Part shown: in pieces, positions 1 through 13,130 of the stretch
Layout of the letters: each line of letters begins with the position of its first letter
Position numbering within the stretch: the stretch's first letter is position 1
Assembly: GCA_019454045.1 (NCBI GenBank)
Contig: SKCR01015015.1
Location: 62,001-126,000 of the forward strand
Length of the DNA stretch: 64,000 bases
DNA from: Zanthoxylum bungeanum
Taxonomy: Eukaryota > Streptophyta > Magnoliopsida > Sapindales > Rutaceae
Direction: 5' to 3'
Made by a program: the position numbers and the translations under genes
Notes under the pieces: model-generated
The model's database searches: none
What the model saw: only the letters and a program-made list of their open reading frames with translations
What the model was told of the DNA's origin: nothing

Positions 1-1330
1 TTCGCTAATTCCAAATTAATGAATTTTCCGTTGCGACGTAATTAAATAATTATACCTAGCAAAATTACTATTCACGTCACTAACGAATTAATTCTAAATT
101 AACTCATTCGCCCGAATTAAAATCTAATTTCAATTCCTCGTCGAAATCCAATTTTGTATAATATATCGAATATATTATTTTATCGATTAATAACAAATTA
201 ATCGTATTCTCTCTTTAATTAATATTTTATCCCAGATAAAATATCTCCGTAATTAATCCCAGATTAATTTTGTCTCTCATTTAATTAATCCCAGATTAAT
301 AAAGTGCGAGTCATACGTCATTGGTGAATCTTCGGGAAGCGACCCATGAGATCCCCGGATATGTTGGCAGTAAATCCGGTCGTCGGACTATCCAAACACG
401 TAAGTACCTAGTACTACGTTTTTACCGATTTACAAGACATGGTTGGCTTCTAGCAAAGCATCATGCCTACCCAATTCTCCAGAAATATTCTTACTGGAAT
501 ATGTGATCTATATCAGGCGTAGTATACGTAGTATTGCGTATTTCGATCTAGCATCGGATGTCACGTGCAAGGCCTGGGGCTGGAAATATGTCTGCCCCGT
601 ACGAAGCATATATCGGATCTCTGGTAACTAGTCTCTATAATCGGATAAACATGACCTAGTCATAATATCCCGATAGCTGCAGCATATATCCTACGTGATC
701 ACCATCTCCACTATGACTGGAGTGATACTTCCATCTCGACATCACACCCAATACACTACGATTCTCAATATACCCAGAAGAGGCGTACACAGAACCTGTT
801 AAAGCCCTGAATGACCTAAACCAAAGTATATTGATTGTCGCAAGTATTAGCAGTGCAAGTCTCAGGTTAAGACCAAATACACCTACCCTGATTCGGACTT
901 CCATAGACACATACTCATACTACTAATGGAATTCCGAGGGGTCTATCCAGAGCGAAGCTGTTTCCCGTACCATCGGTTAAACACAACCTCCTATTACACT
1001 TGCATGAGTATCCTATACCCAAATATATGAGAACTATGTCGTTATGCTCCCATAACACGCACAAGTGCAATACTAGTTTATTCCGCATTATCGATGTCCA
1101 TTCTCGATAATACTACGACTAGGGATATTTAATGATTAAACCTTCATGGATTGATACTGTCTCATATCTTATCAATCCGGAAATAATCATATGGACCTTC
1201 TATCATTTATTCATCTTGGTAATCTAATTACAAATGATAGAAGAGCAATTTCCTTTGTCACATAGTTAATTTGTACAACAACACCATGATCTGTACAAAT
1301 AGTGATGTTATGGGTCATAACTGTCCAACA
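1..1330 (-). repeat. 3' LTR of copia X1 (partial)
   Basis: Matches the last 1.3 kb of the LTR at 7196-9193 with scattered substitutions (a few percent by eye) and ends in the same GTCCAACA before the PPT. The remainder lies left of the window. It holds a conserved sense-strand short ORF (656-910). Confidence 0.9.
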
Positions 1331-1345
1331 ATCTCCCACTTGGCC
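1331..1345 (-). other. Polypurine tract of copia X1
   Basis: On the minus strand this reads GGCCAAGTGGGAGAT directly next to the LTR end, the usual copia PPT position that primes plus-strand DNA synthesis. The same motif lies beside the X2 and D 3' LTRs. Confidence 0.8.
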
Positions 1346-4300
1346 TATAGCCAATCACTCAAGTGTCCTACACCCGAACTATGTACGGTTCGCTCAAATT
1401 TCTGCTGAGAAAAGCTTTCGTCAGCGGATTTCCATGACTATCATCTGATGCGATTTATTCGATCATCACATCGCCTTGATGTATGATCCGAACGAATCAG
1501 ATGAATATTTGAAGTATTTATCTGGATCGTTGATGAGACCATTAATTCTTTAGCCTATGCTGTAGCCTAGCTCAGGTGCTAATAGAACTACTCCTAATCT
1601 GATTATGATTATTATCAATCCAGATGGCTTCTATTGCTGCCTCAGCTGCAGCAATATCCCACTTTTGTTGTTTATTCGGTAACAGTATCTTGCTTGGAAG
1701 ATTTCTAGCTCACTGTTCCGTTATTCAAACTTTATAATACCGTTATTACGACTTATAGTCTTTTTTATCGGTCAGGAAACTTGCAGCAGTGAAACCAGTC
1801 ACTTCAAGTTCTCTTTCTCCATAATATAAGAAGGTATTCTTAGTTCCTCTAAGATACTAAAGATGTTCTTAACATCAATCCAGTGACTATCACTTGGATT
1901 GGCCTGATCGTGACTTCATATGCTCAAAGCGTATGAGACACCAGGTCATGTACATTCTCGGAGAGTGTTAACAACTTTAAATATATCCCAGTAGATCTTT
2001 ATTCCTAGAATAAAGGTTGTTTCTCCCAAGAATTCTACGGAGAATTTTTCATGAAAGCCAAGCTTTCACCGATTTTATTTTATGGGAATATTATTTCCAA
2101 GAAATGATATGTCATCATTACTTAGGACATTACTTGTCAGTGCCGCTCCCACTAACCTCCTTATATATACAAGAATCATTTTCGTTTTGAATTAAATCAT
2201 ATACCATTATGATTACATCAAAACGATATAGTTCCAAGAACTCAATGCTTGATTAAATCCATCAATGGATCGAATAACCTGCAAACCTTATTTGCTCGTT
2301 TTGGTAGGACAAAACCGTCAGGATGTTATAAACATCCTCCAAAAGGTTTCTGTTAAGGAAAGCGGTTTTGGCATTCAGCTGACATATTTCATAAATGAAA
2401 CATGCAGCATTAGCAAGGATTATCCAAATGGATTTACCGTGGCAACAGGTAAAAGGTTTCGTCGTAATCGACATAATGTTGATAACGATACCTTTTCGCT
2501 ACAAGCCTAGCTTAGTACGTTGGTATGTTTCCTTCCATGTATGTCTTCATTGAAGACTTATATAGTACCAATAGGCACAATACCTTGCGGTACAACAACT
2601 AGTATCCAAACTTGGTTGTTATACATAGAATCCATTTCGGATATCATGGTACTTTGCCATAATAGGGAGTCGATACCTTGTATCACTTCCTCATACGTAG
2701 TCAGTTCGCTTTCTCAATAAGATTGACATCTTTATGAGGTGAGATCAGAAACCCATACCTCGTAGGTTGTTTTCTGACTCTCTCCGACTTACGCGGTTCT
2801 TGTGTATTCGAAGATTATTGGTATAGTTTCATCCTTGATGAACTATTTGTGTTCCATTAAGGACTCGGTGCCTTGAATAATATTACACTGATTTTCATCG
2901 AGTTTTACTATCTCCCACTTACCACTGCATATCGGTATTCCTCTTAGGAAAACCGCATGGTGAACAACAATTACATTGTCTCTAGTGAGTTGTATAAGTA
3001 CTATACTTTGGTTTCCCTAGGATAACCAACAACTAGGCACTTATCCGATTTGGGTTCTTGTTTGGTATCATCCAAACATATGCCTAGCATACCCAAATCT
3101 TCAGGAATGAGAAAACCCAGTTTCTTTCCTGTTCATATCTAATATGAAGTCTGTCAAACAGAATTTGTATGGAACCTTATTCAAAAATAAGTTTTGCACT
3201 ATTTATGCGTATCTGTTGAAGGAAATGGTAGCTCAGAGCGACTCATGATTAACCTTATCATGTCCAACAAAATACGGTTTCTCTGTTCGGACACACCGTC
3301 AAATTGACATGTTCCAGGAGGAGTCCTCATTGAAAGAATACTATACTCTTTCAAGTATTTAAGAAACTTATTGCTTAAGTATTTTCATCATGGTCTAACC
3401 GTGATGGTTTTATACTTTAGCCGATCTGTTTATCTATTTCGTGTCGAAACTCTTTGATTTCATCTAAAGTTTCCGATTCGTGTTTCAAATGAAACACATA
3501 ACCATAACGCGATGCCACATCCGTAAAGGTCACGAAACATTCATATCCACCTCTAGCATAGCTAGACTTGGGCCCACTTACTTCACTATGAACGAGGGCT
3601 AACAGATCGGTGGCACTTGCACTTTTACCAAGTAAAAAGTATTTTAGGCACTTTGCCTAATAAACTAGATTCGTACACATCATTTGAATAGAATCAAATT
3701 TGTCCTAGTACCCACTCTTCGAAAGTGTGGATATACGAGTCTTGTTTAATTGTGTCCCATACAACAATTCCACAAATAAGTCTCTTCTGATCAAATCAGT
3801 TTGAGCTATTAGTTTGTCATGTTATACGTTTGAGATTCAAAATATAAATACTGTTATTCACATCTAATGTGCTTATCTCAATATCATCTTTATAAAATAA
3901 AACACTTTAGTGTTCTAGAATATAAAGGTATATCCGCAACGGATTATACACTGATATAGAGATAATGTTTCTAGTCAAACTAGTTACATTTCAATAGTTT
4001 CATAATTTAAGTACACACCCGAAGAGTAGTTCCTAAACTTAGGTCTCTACGGTTAAAACAGCGACTGTCGTCCCGTTTCCGATCCACAGATAAATTTCAT
4101 CTGAAGTCAGTATCCTTCTCTCAGCAGATTCTACACATCAGCATATATTTATGTACCACATTTAGTATCTAAAATCCAATTTTAATACTAGTAGTGAACA
4201 TATTTATGACAAACATATTTGAAGTCGGTGCCTTGCCCCGTCTTCAATTCCTTCATATCTACCTTGTCCATACGGCAGTCACGATTCAGTGACCCCGTTT

Positions 4301-5250
4301 GCCACAGTTTAGGCAGACATCTTGGGATATGTCCTTTGTCTTCCCAGAAGATTATAATGACTTTGCCTTTGCCTCTTTTCACACCCTTGAAGCCTTTGGC
4401 CAAGCCTTGGTCTTCTAGAATGTCGAACTAAGATGCGCCTTGCTCTTCTTGCCTATTGCAAACTTTGGCTTTGTCTCCTTGAGAATATCCATTAACTCTC
4501 CAAGAGTTTACTATTGCAATTTAGTACTTCTAAGATCTAAGGATAGATCTATGAAGATCCATTAATTTCATTATCATACTATAAGGATCTAATCCTTAGT
4601 TCTGACTAAGAAATTAAGGAGTCTATTTGGCAAGCATAATGGATTAAGCACTAAAGTTATCATCACATGAGTATTCCAAATAGCATGTTCTACTATTTGC
4701 TTAACTCTGGGCTTAGGATTAAGATGTTATTTTATCAAATAAAGTAACTTCTTAGTTTTCAGGACTATCCTGATTCATTATTCCCAATTTGAAAATTAAA
4801 GTCGTTTAAATACATTTTCACCCATGATTATGTTTTAAACACTAATATTTCAATTATCTTGATTCTAATAGTCCAACTATTTAATCAACGATTTTAGGTA
4901 CTATTTATTATAATGATTACTATAGTCTAACTATATAATCAACTATAATTTAATAGGTTAAATTCAATTATATTGATTACTATAATCCAATTATAAAATC
5001 AACTATTAATTGAAATGATTAATTCAAATATATTGATTACTATAATCCAATTATATAATCAACTATAAATGAAATAGTTTGAATACAGTCCAACTATTTA
5101 ATTAAAAAACAACATTAAATATTAGTCCAACTAATAAATAATTACGTATTGACGAAAAATGGAAATGAGCGTGTATGGAAAGTAACTAAACGAATATTGC
5201 AAATTTAATACTTGCCTCCCACTATTTTTCGGTGAGCCTCTAACCCTCTG
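1346..5250 (-). pseudogene. Decayed copia gag-pol of X1
   Basis: No intact frame remains, but order and content are recognisable. The RNase H end adjoins the PPT (about 1346-1750). An RT piece at 2262-2474 still reads QLNAKTAFLNRN, a decayed version of the RT motif that reads QMDVKTAFLNG in the copy at 45.7-48 kb, so the catalytic Asp region is lost. Integrase-collinear sequence lies at about 3230-3350 and 3540-3640. A gag zinc knuckle lies near 4270-4320: CLNCGKRGH in one frame, then NRDC in another, so a frameshift splits the motif. The gag N-terminal part is not readable. Gag-pol would encode capsid, protease, integrase, RT and RNase H; this copy cannot. Confidence 0.75.
4858..5110. repeat. 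AT-rich minisatellite, units about 55-60 bp
   Basis: Five spaced copies of a motif like ATAATCCAATTATATAATC start near 4867, 4922, 4981, 5041 and 5085. The related element X2 has only four (18629, 18681, 18741, 18783), so copy number differs between family members. Confidence 0.7.
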
Positions 5251-7179
5251 TTGAGTACTCGGGAAACCTTGTTTCCTAGTGGGCTAGGATCTCATTAAAT
5301 AACACACAATCTTGACTTTGGCCAACAAATTGTATGATAATTAACTAGGTAGATCTCTAAGATCAATTGGATCCCATCCAATTCCTAGATCCAGTAAGTG
5401 GACATCCAAGTCTGAAACATATATCCTATATATGCCAATGTATCTAATATATTGCCTAACCTTTTTCCTCTGAATCAACTAAGCCTTGGCTTTGGCACAA
5501 CAAACTTAGTGATCCCAGTTAAGCGGAACCCATTGACCTTGGAAAGCTTCGTAATCAATGTCGATGGACAAGAAGTGATCTTGACTTTGGCCAACAAATC
5601 ACAACTTGGACAAGACACCAATATGGAAAAAAGACTTCATGATTCAAACACATCCGCGACGGACAAAGGTCTTGACTTTGGCCAACAAACCAATGCCAGT
5701 CTTGGATCTTGAGTAAGAATCACTCAATGGAAGGAAAAACGCTTAATATGATTTCAGGGTTTTTTCGCGTGTAATTGGCAACCAATTAATTATCTTTGTT
5801 AAGGTCTCATCATTATACACCCTTAAACATGCATTCTAAACACATAATAAGGCGCATATAAATAAATATAATAATGATATGCGGATGGATACTTAAACAC
5901 ATTGTTCCTAGAACAAATCTCTCCATTTCCTCTCTCCCGCTAGCACAAGTATTACTTCTACCCGATTACATAACACTTCTAAAGAAACCTCATTTACATT
6001 GAGGGGAATATGTGAGAAGAGAAATACACAGAGTAATGAGGTAATAAGCTGGACACGCATAATAAATTCTAAATTTATTACAATAATTTCCAAAATTGCC
6101 CTCACCCATCTAATATCCATCCAATATACATTATTCATACATCGCAACAATGTATTCACACAAGCATGTTATCAATCAATCTAATCCAATTAATTAATCT
6201 GATTTATTAATGACCATCCAATGTTCAAACAACGATTTGATTTTGAGCGAGTCAAACTCGTTTTGCGAATAAGTACTGAAAATACGAATTCTTGAATTAA
6301 ATTAAACTACAACACTAAATCCAATTTAATTTGTATTTAATACTAATTCTTTATTTAATTCCAAATTAAATATTCCAAATCTAATCGTTACGGGTCTCAA
6401 AGCCCAATTTGCATCCAATGTCAATTTAATTAAAGTCCAATGGGCTTTTAATTAATTTCATAAGGCATGGACTTTTGGTCAATATGGGTCAAACCAAAAT
6501 ACCAAAGCCTATTTAAGGAATCACCCTTATTTGCCAAGAAACCAATTTAGGCCCAATTAAAATTAAAGGTCCATTAAGTCATAATTGGACTTTATGGATA
6601 TGGTTTTGGGCCCAATTGGATCCAACCAATTAGCCTAAACCAAACTTGGCCCAACCAAGCCCATTAAGCCCAATTACAACTTTAAAAGCCCAATTAATTA
6701 ACTGACAAAATTTCAAATTTCACAATTAATTAATTTAAAGTGTATAACCATAATTAATTAACCAAATTAACATTTCCAAAATACTAATTCACTCAATTAA
6801 TTATGCTCATTTACATCAATTCATGTCCAACACAATTGAATCAAAAAACAACTCATTATACATGTTATATGTCACGGTTTATAGGGTTTTTAATGTCCAA
6901 TTGTAAATCCAATCCAATTGAATCTTAAATCAACATTACCCAATTGTTTCAAGTCATCCAATTATCAAAGAAACAAAAAATACCATGACATTTAGGGCAA
7001 TAATAGATTCAGCCAAGCCAATCTTTAGGGGGAAAATTGATCCAATCCATTTTTCACAAAATTGATTATGAACAACTCAAAGTTAACATAATATAAGCAT
7101 ATTCCAATAATCAATTTCATTAAAACATGCTCAAATTCAATTTACCAAATTTTACCCTAATTCAAGTTTCATGCTCAAC
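5251..7179 (-). other. Leader region of copia X1
   Basis: Untranslated leader between PBS and gag (element orientation). It contains repeated copies of CTTGACTTTGGCCAACAAA near 5309, 5579 and 5671 plus a variant near 5483. The rest is AT-rich with many TTAATTAA-like words. I see no gene in it; the small frames here (for example 5452-5712) are broken in X2. Confidence 0.6.
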
Positions 7180-7194
7180 TTCGCTCTGATACCA
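7180..7194 (-). other. Primer binding site (tRNA-Met) of copia X1
   Basis: The minus strand reads TGGTATCAGAGCGAA, complementary to the 3' end of plant initiator tRNA-Met, one base from the 5' LTR end. It fixes both the orientation and the LTR boundary. Confidence 0.9.
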
Positions 7195-7195
7195 T

Positions 7196-9193
7196 TGTTG
7201 GGTTTCTATTAGGTCCCAAGGATCAAATCAAGCAATGAAACACATGTGCGAATACTCAAAGAAGTTGCGGAATACATACAATGATCGGTTTAGTGATGCG
7301 AGGAATAAAAACTTCAAGCTTTCCTCCAAGGTGGCTCACGACAGTGGGCTATTTTTGTCCTCCAAAATTTCGGTCATCTTGGTCCTCCAAGCTTCAAGCT
7401 TTGTGTTGTGATTCCAAGCTCACAAGTCGGTTTCCCTATCACCTTCGCAAGACTCCTAAAGCTTGCTAGCACTCCGGATATTTTACCGCAAAACTTCCTA
7501 TGCTTCTCCTACATCTCACGGCTAAACCAGAAAAATGAAGAAGAAGACAGCCCCTTGGGCGTGAGAGGGAAGAGGGGAGAAGAGAGTGAGTTGTTGTGTT
7601 AGGTTGTGAGGATTGTGTATCAAATACACTAAATCAAAAGTCAAACACCAAAAATCAAATAAATGGTAAATGGCTTTTAATTCATCAAACCACCACCATC
7701 AATCACTCATGACAAGTTGTCAAATCACTCAAAGTGACTAGACATCACATCAATCAAAGTGACTAATGATTTGACGCTTGATATGACCTGTGGGCCGCAC
7801 TTTAATTCGCAATGCGAGTGCGCCCGCAAACACTCCTAGGCTCGGGTTCGCTAATTCAAAATTAACGAATTTTCCGTTGCGACGTAATTTAATAATTATG
7901 CCTAGCAAAATTACTATTCACGTCGCTAACGAATTAATTCTAAATTAACTCGTTCGCCCGAATTAAAATCTAATTTCAATTCCACGTCGAAATTCAATTT
8001 CGTATAATATATCGATTATATTATTTTATCGATTAATTCCAAATTAATCGTATTCTCTCTTTAATTAATATTTTATCCCAGATAAAATATCTCCGTAATT
8101 AATCCCAGATTAATTTTCTCTCTCATTTAATTAATCCCAGATAAATAAAGTGCGAGTCATACGTCATCGGTGAATCTTTGGGAAGCGACCCATGAGATCT
8201 TCGGATATGTTGGCAGTAAATCCGGTCGTCGGACTATCCAAACACGTATGTACCTAGTACTGCATTTTTACCGATTTACAAGACATGGTTGGCTTCTAGC
8301 AAAGCATCATGCCTATCCAATTCTCCAGAAATATTCTTACTGGAATATGTTATCTATATCAGGCGTAGTATACATAGTATTGCGTATTTCGATCTAGCAT
8401 CAGATGTCACGTGCAAGGCCTGGGGCTGGAAATGTGTATGCCCCGTACTAAGCACATATCGGATCTCTGGTAACTAGTCTCTATAATCGGATAAACATGA
8501 CCTAGTCATAATATCCCGATAGCTGCAACATATAAGAGAACCAGTTTCGTATCCTACGTGATCACCATCTCCACTATGACTGGAGTGATACTTCCATCTC
8601 GACATCACACCCAATACACTACGATTCTCAATATACCCAGAAGAGGCGTACACAGAACCTGTTAAAGCCCAGGACGATCTAAACCAAAGTATATTGATTG
8701 TCGCAAGTATTAGCGGTGCAAGTCTCAGGTTAAGACCAAATACACCTACCCTGATTCGGACTTCCATAGACACATAGTCATACTACCAATGGAATTCTGA
8801 GGGGTCTATCCAGAGCGAAGCTGTTTCCCGTACCATCGGTTAAACACAACCTCCTATTACACTTGCATGAGTATCCTATACCCAAAGATATGAGAACTAT
8901 GTCGTTATGCTCCCATAACACGCACAAGTGTAATACTAGTCTATTCCGCATTATAGATGTCCAGCCTCAATAATACTACGACTAGGGATATTTAATGATT
9001 AAACCTTCATGGATTGATACTGTCTCATATCTTATCAATCCGGAACTAATCATATGTATCTTCTATCATTTATTCATCTTGGTAATCTAATTACAAATGA
9101 TAGAAGAGCAATTTCCTTTGTCACATAGTTAATATGTACAACAACACCATGATCTGTACAAATAGTGATTCTATCGGTCATAACTGTCCAACA
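7196..9193 (-). repeat. 5' LTR of copia X1
   Basis: 1998 bp, TG at the left and CA at the right (palindromic termini, so the same on either strand). It ends ...GTCCAACA followed by AGGAT. It contains the short sense ORF block 8474-8773 shared by all X-family LTRs. Confidence 0.9.
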
Positions 9194-9753
9194 AGGATCA
9201 CACACAAAACCAATGCTATCTTATAGTCAAATGATCAGTTATGCTACTCCACTCGAGGAGATTCCTATTAACGGTGGCGTGTGTTACAGTCCATAAATCA
9301 TTAAATAATTGCTCTAACGAATATATACATGTCTGCACGAGCTTCCCTCGCTAATGGTCTATTAGGTTAGACCATTGGAACTTCAATTCCAATATACGAC
9401 AAGTTCTAGTCTTATAGGTTATATGAATTCAACCATGTTACCAAACCAACGATTAGGAATATATCTTTTAAGAATAGATTATAATAGCAATACTATCCCA
9501 ATGACGGACCACACCTAGTGTCCAATATCACTACATGACTATTCTAAGTTCGACATCATAATCAAAATACAAATATATATATATATATATCTAATAATAT
9601 ATATTTCATCCAGCATGTTTTGAGAGAAAATAAAACAATAATAGTTACTATTAATAAAGAAATCAAAATGAAAATACAGTTATATTATTATCTAATAATA
9701 AAATATAATACAATACATTATTTGAATTGGTGCTTGAAACACGAACTCCAACA
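9194..9753 (-). repeat. Older copia LTR fragment, host of X1
   Basis: This 560 bp stretch resembles the promoter-distal half of the D LTR (compare 44780-45257): TTCCAATATACGACA-type words in the same order, ending CTCCAACA. X1 inserted into it, so the other part lies left of the window. No PPT follows at the right, so it is a 5' LTR or a solo LTR. It includes an (AT)n run near 9574-9590. Confidence 0.6.
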
Positions 9754-11512
9754 CTTACATGCTAATGTGTCTTTTTAGGTAACCAGTGGGATAAACTTTG
9801 TTGAGTCAGCTCAACCTTCGCTGCTTGTGCTAAGCAGTGACAATGGTCCTTGAAGTCGACAGGGACCTGCAGATAAGTTCAATCAGTATTCAAGACAAAC
9901 AAGAGAGAAAATGGACAGTTAGGGATACTTACACGAGTGGCATTTGCGGAAAAAAACGTCAAAAAATGCTTTTATGCCAAAGAAAAAGACCGAATCTCAA
10001 ACATTCCAGCGTCATTACAGGTCATGTAAGTCGAGAGGAGCAATGGGGATCGAAGTAGATGCAGTAGCAGGAGACCGACCCATTGAGAAAAAAAAGCCTT
10101 GCGCCAAACATGTCGATATGATATTGGGTCTGCTGGAGGCTCACTCTCTTCTTTATCTCCATCAGGTGCAGGTGAACACGATGAGATAATGAAGAACATG
10201 AAAAGGCAATAGTACATACTTGAGTGGCTCGTCGAGGCTCAGAAAGTGGTAGTGCGGGCTCCATCGCCAATAATTATCCTCAATAAGAAAGTCAATAGTT
10301 GGGAGGCCTTACAGAGCGACCGATAGGTCCTCCCCTTCTAACTAAAGCCAAAATACCATAGAAATGGGTGGGGAGGCTGGAAGCCTACGAGTTTGAAGGC
10401 TCAAATGCCAGAAGTAAACCCGCTCGCCCAATTACCAGTGCCACTGGTCTGAACCCATGGGAAGTAAGCGAAACCCATTCTTCCCCAAAGAATAGTAGAT
10501 GGACACTGGCAGATTGTCAACCAAGCTATTTCAAGCTAAAAAGAGCAAGGAAAAGAGTTACCCAAATGATAAAAAAAACATAGTCAGAAAGATGAGATAG
10601 AAGAAAGATTACCATGTCCCGGTTCAGCTCAATGCACAAGTATATCATGGGACTTAGATGATCCCACAATGGATTCTCTCCATCGAGACAACCTAGAAAA
10701 TCTGAATTCCTCATTGGAGATATGGAAAGGTCGAGCCAATACGCTGAACTTGTATGCCCAAGCCTGTAACAATATCCAAGGTCGGTCATTAACCGATAAA
10801 CATGTCGAAAGGGAGTAAAAGTGGCAGTACTTACCCTACTAGAAAGTCATAGCCTTGGATATACGAGCCATCATGACAGCGTCGGTTTAAACCTAGATAG
10901 ATATCTGCTAGGGCAGGAGAACCACAGCCCACTCTTGCACAATATCAAGGTCGTGAAGTGGAGGAAGAAGGCATAAATCCACTGAACTGGCCGCATCATC
11001 AAAAAGGGTACAACCGGACATATAGAGGAGAAATGACTGCACTGGTTGGTTGATCTCGACATTGCGGGTAGGATCTCGTCCCTGTCAATGGCTCCGTAAT
11101 TCCTCATATACAACCACTCTCGCAAGAACCCTCAGGATAACTCCTAGCATATGCTGGATATAGCTAGCTAGGATAGTGGGACTGTACAGTCATCTCACTA
11201 ATTGGAATGTGGAAAGTATGGGTGGTGTCTATCCACCTCTCCATTAAAGCTTTCAGCCCCCATTTTATCATGTTTCATTGCCCGAGTAGTAATGGAGAGG
11301 ATAAAAAGCTCAAACCTTGTTGCCATAATCTGAGCCATATCAACGAGGGATAAATCATTGTACCATCTTCAGATATTGGCGGGGCTACTGCCAGCCTTCA
11401 GACGCAATGCAACTAGTTGTAAATGAGGAGATAGAGTCAATAAAGCTTCTAATTATAGTAACGATAGAAGCTGTAGAATGCAAGAAAGTGGCCAGATATT
11501 CCTTATGCCAAG
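9754..11512 (-). pseudogene. Degraded antisense coding sequence with plant-mobile-domain-like motifs
   Basis: No long frame survives. On the minus strand, around 10770-10680, the reading WILLQAWAYKFSVLARP is followed by SRWRESIVGSSKSHD, reminiscent of the 'LLQxWAWxRxPxLxP ... RW' signature of plant mobile domain (PMD) proteins. Minus-strand splice-donor-like GTAAGTACT and GTAAGTATC occur near 10835 and 9925, and GTAATC near 10608, as expected for a multi-exon gene. Position fits the antisense extra ORF described between pol and the 3' LTR in some Tat gypsy elements; here the candidate host is element B, split by gypsy A at 11513. It could instead be a decayed host PMD gene. Family assignment is from memory of motif shape only. 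Confidence 0.35.
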
Positions 11513-12718
11513 TGATAAGTGCATGAAAATGTACTTTGAACATCGCTAATTCGGCTTGATTATCAAGTATTTAAACTTAATTGTAGTTTCTTTTATGTCT
11601 TATTATTAGGAAGCAATGAAACATGAAGCTTGGAGCAATTACACGTGTTTCGGGACCTTACGGACTTATCAGAATCACGCGGGAAGAGCAGAAATACAGA
11701 GTTGGCGAAATTAGAGTATTACACTGGCGCCGTGACGCTCATCTTCTGGCACCGCGGTGCCACTCCAGCATTATCCCCGTACATTTTTCCCGTAAGTTTG
11801 GCACCGCAATGCCATTTTCCGAAACTGCGACACCCCGACAGAGTTCCAGAATCTTGATTTAAACGTGTTTCACGCATATAAGGACTCCAGGATTTCCCTA
11901 TATAAACCCAAGTTCATCCAAAGCCCTAAAAAAGGAGAGAAAACACACAACAAAGAGGTTAAATCATATATTTGAGAGAGAAGAACAAAGAACCACAAGC
12001 CAGACAAGACGTCTCTCTGATCTATCCAGGATGTATCTCTTTCTTCTATGGAGAACTAATCTCCTAGGCAAAGATAAAGATGAACTCTTGTAATTAAGTT
12101 CTTATATTCATGTTTTTGATTCCTGAATGTTCTTCAACGTTTAATATAATTCATGATTTGTTATTCTCTATTATCTTATGATTATGAACCCAAAGATTGT
12201 GTTTTACCAATTTGCATATATGAATAGTCATGCTTCTTCTATGTGTGATTGGGAAACCAAGTTATGACTGGTTATGTTGTTTTATGAGTTGATCTTCTGC
12301 TGCGGTATTGCTTGTAGGTATATTATCGGCGTTAGATAGGTCATAAAAATAGCATAGTATGTTGTTAACATAGAGAAAATAATTCATCAATTACCTTAGA
12401 ATTTAATATGTTTTTGATTGAAATATCTTCCGATTTTTGGTTTGGGATGTGAAACTTTCAATCGAGTAATAAAAGGAATCAATTACTAAATATAAGAATT
12501 TGATACAAGAGGGATTCCCTACGCTTTGCTGCTGTTTTCTACCGATAATTCTTATGTTTTTCGTAATCTTTAATTCACATTACCAATTCAATCTTTCTTT
12601 TTAATTAAGTTATTGCTAACGTTTTCATTAAGTGAATTAGTTCCTTGTAACCATCTATTTGAGGAATCGACACCCCAACTATACTGCGATAACCGCGAGT
12701 ATTTTTTGGGCGTAATCA
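11513..12718 (+). repeat. 5' LTR of gypsy A
   Basis: 1206 bp, begins TGATAAGTGCATG and ends CGTAATCA just before the PBS. Matches 28800-29984. A TATA box TATATAAA lies at 11899-11906. Confidence 0.9.
11899..11906 (+). promoter_or_regulatory. TATA box in gypsy A 5' LTR
   Basis: TATATAAA, preserved at the matching place in the 3' LTR (29164-29171). Likely the core promoter of the element's genomic RNA. Confidence 0.6.
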
Positions 12719-12722
12719 AATT

Positions 12723-12741
12723 TTGGCACTGTTTCCGGGGA
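12723..12741 (+). other. Degenerate PBS of gypsy A (tRNA-Asp type)
   Basis: Reads TTGGCACTGTTTCCGGGGA; the intact form found on the opposite strand at 33461-33478 is TGGCGCCGTTGCCGGGGA. CG-to-CA style changes explain part of the difference. Confidence 0.75.
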
Positions 12742-12916
12742 GACGGTTTAGAATCAACATGAGCAGGTTTGCTTGGTCAACAAAGCGGTACCTCCGTTCC
12801 ATCTTTATTTTTTTTTAGTTTTTATTTATTTACTTATTTATTTATTTTAGTTTTAGTTTTAGTTTAAATTCTTATTTTTAGTTTAGTTTCTTTTATTTCT
12901 GTTTCTCGTATTATTT
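12742..12916 (+). other. Leader of gypsy A
   Basis: Short T-rich leader with runs of TTTAGTTTTAGTTT between PBS and gag. No gene seen. Confidence 0.5.
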
Positions 12917-13130
12917 GTGTTGAGTGCATGTCTAGACTTAAGGGATCGGTTTGGTAGGTTTGTTAGAATTGAAGAGGAAGATTCAGATTTAGAAAATCTA
13001 TTTGAGAACCTTTTTGCCACACCATCTACATCTAGCACACACAACATGAGTGACTACGAGAGACCACCCATTAGGACTCTTGAGGAGTACCTCCTTCCCA
13101 CTCGCACAGCTACACCATTATGTATAATGT

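Larger units (their letters stand above)
1..9193 (-). mobile_element. Ty1/copia LTR retrotransposon X1 (left end outside window)
   Basis: Minus-strand copia element. Two homologous blocks, 1-1330 and the matching part of 7196-9193, flank a roughly 5.9 kb internal region. In element orientation the order is 5' LTR (9193 to 7196), PBS TGGTATCAGAGCG matching initiator tRNA-Met, leader, gag remnant, pol remnant, PPT, 3' LTR. LTR ends are TGTTGG...CA type. The coding part is ruined: no frame exceeds about 100 codons, but blocks are collinear with the far better preserved copia pol at 45274-47971. The right flank is AGGAT; the left flank lies outside the window, so the TSD cannot be tested. Same family as X2 (13131-22991) and the solo LTR (23556-25593). 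Confidence 0.9.

Noticed and set aside
5452..5712. 86-codon plus-strand frame in the X1 leader
   Set aside because: Antisense to the element and interrupted by a stop in X2 (near 19268); the text consists largely of repeats of CTTGACTTTGGCCAACAAA.
11623..11862. Short frames in the gypsy A 5' LTR
   Set aside because: Not preserved at the matching position of the 3' LTR, where indels break them.
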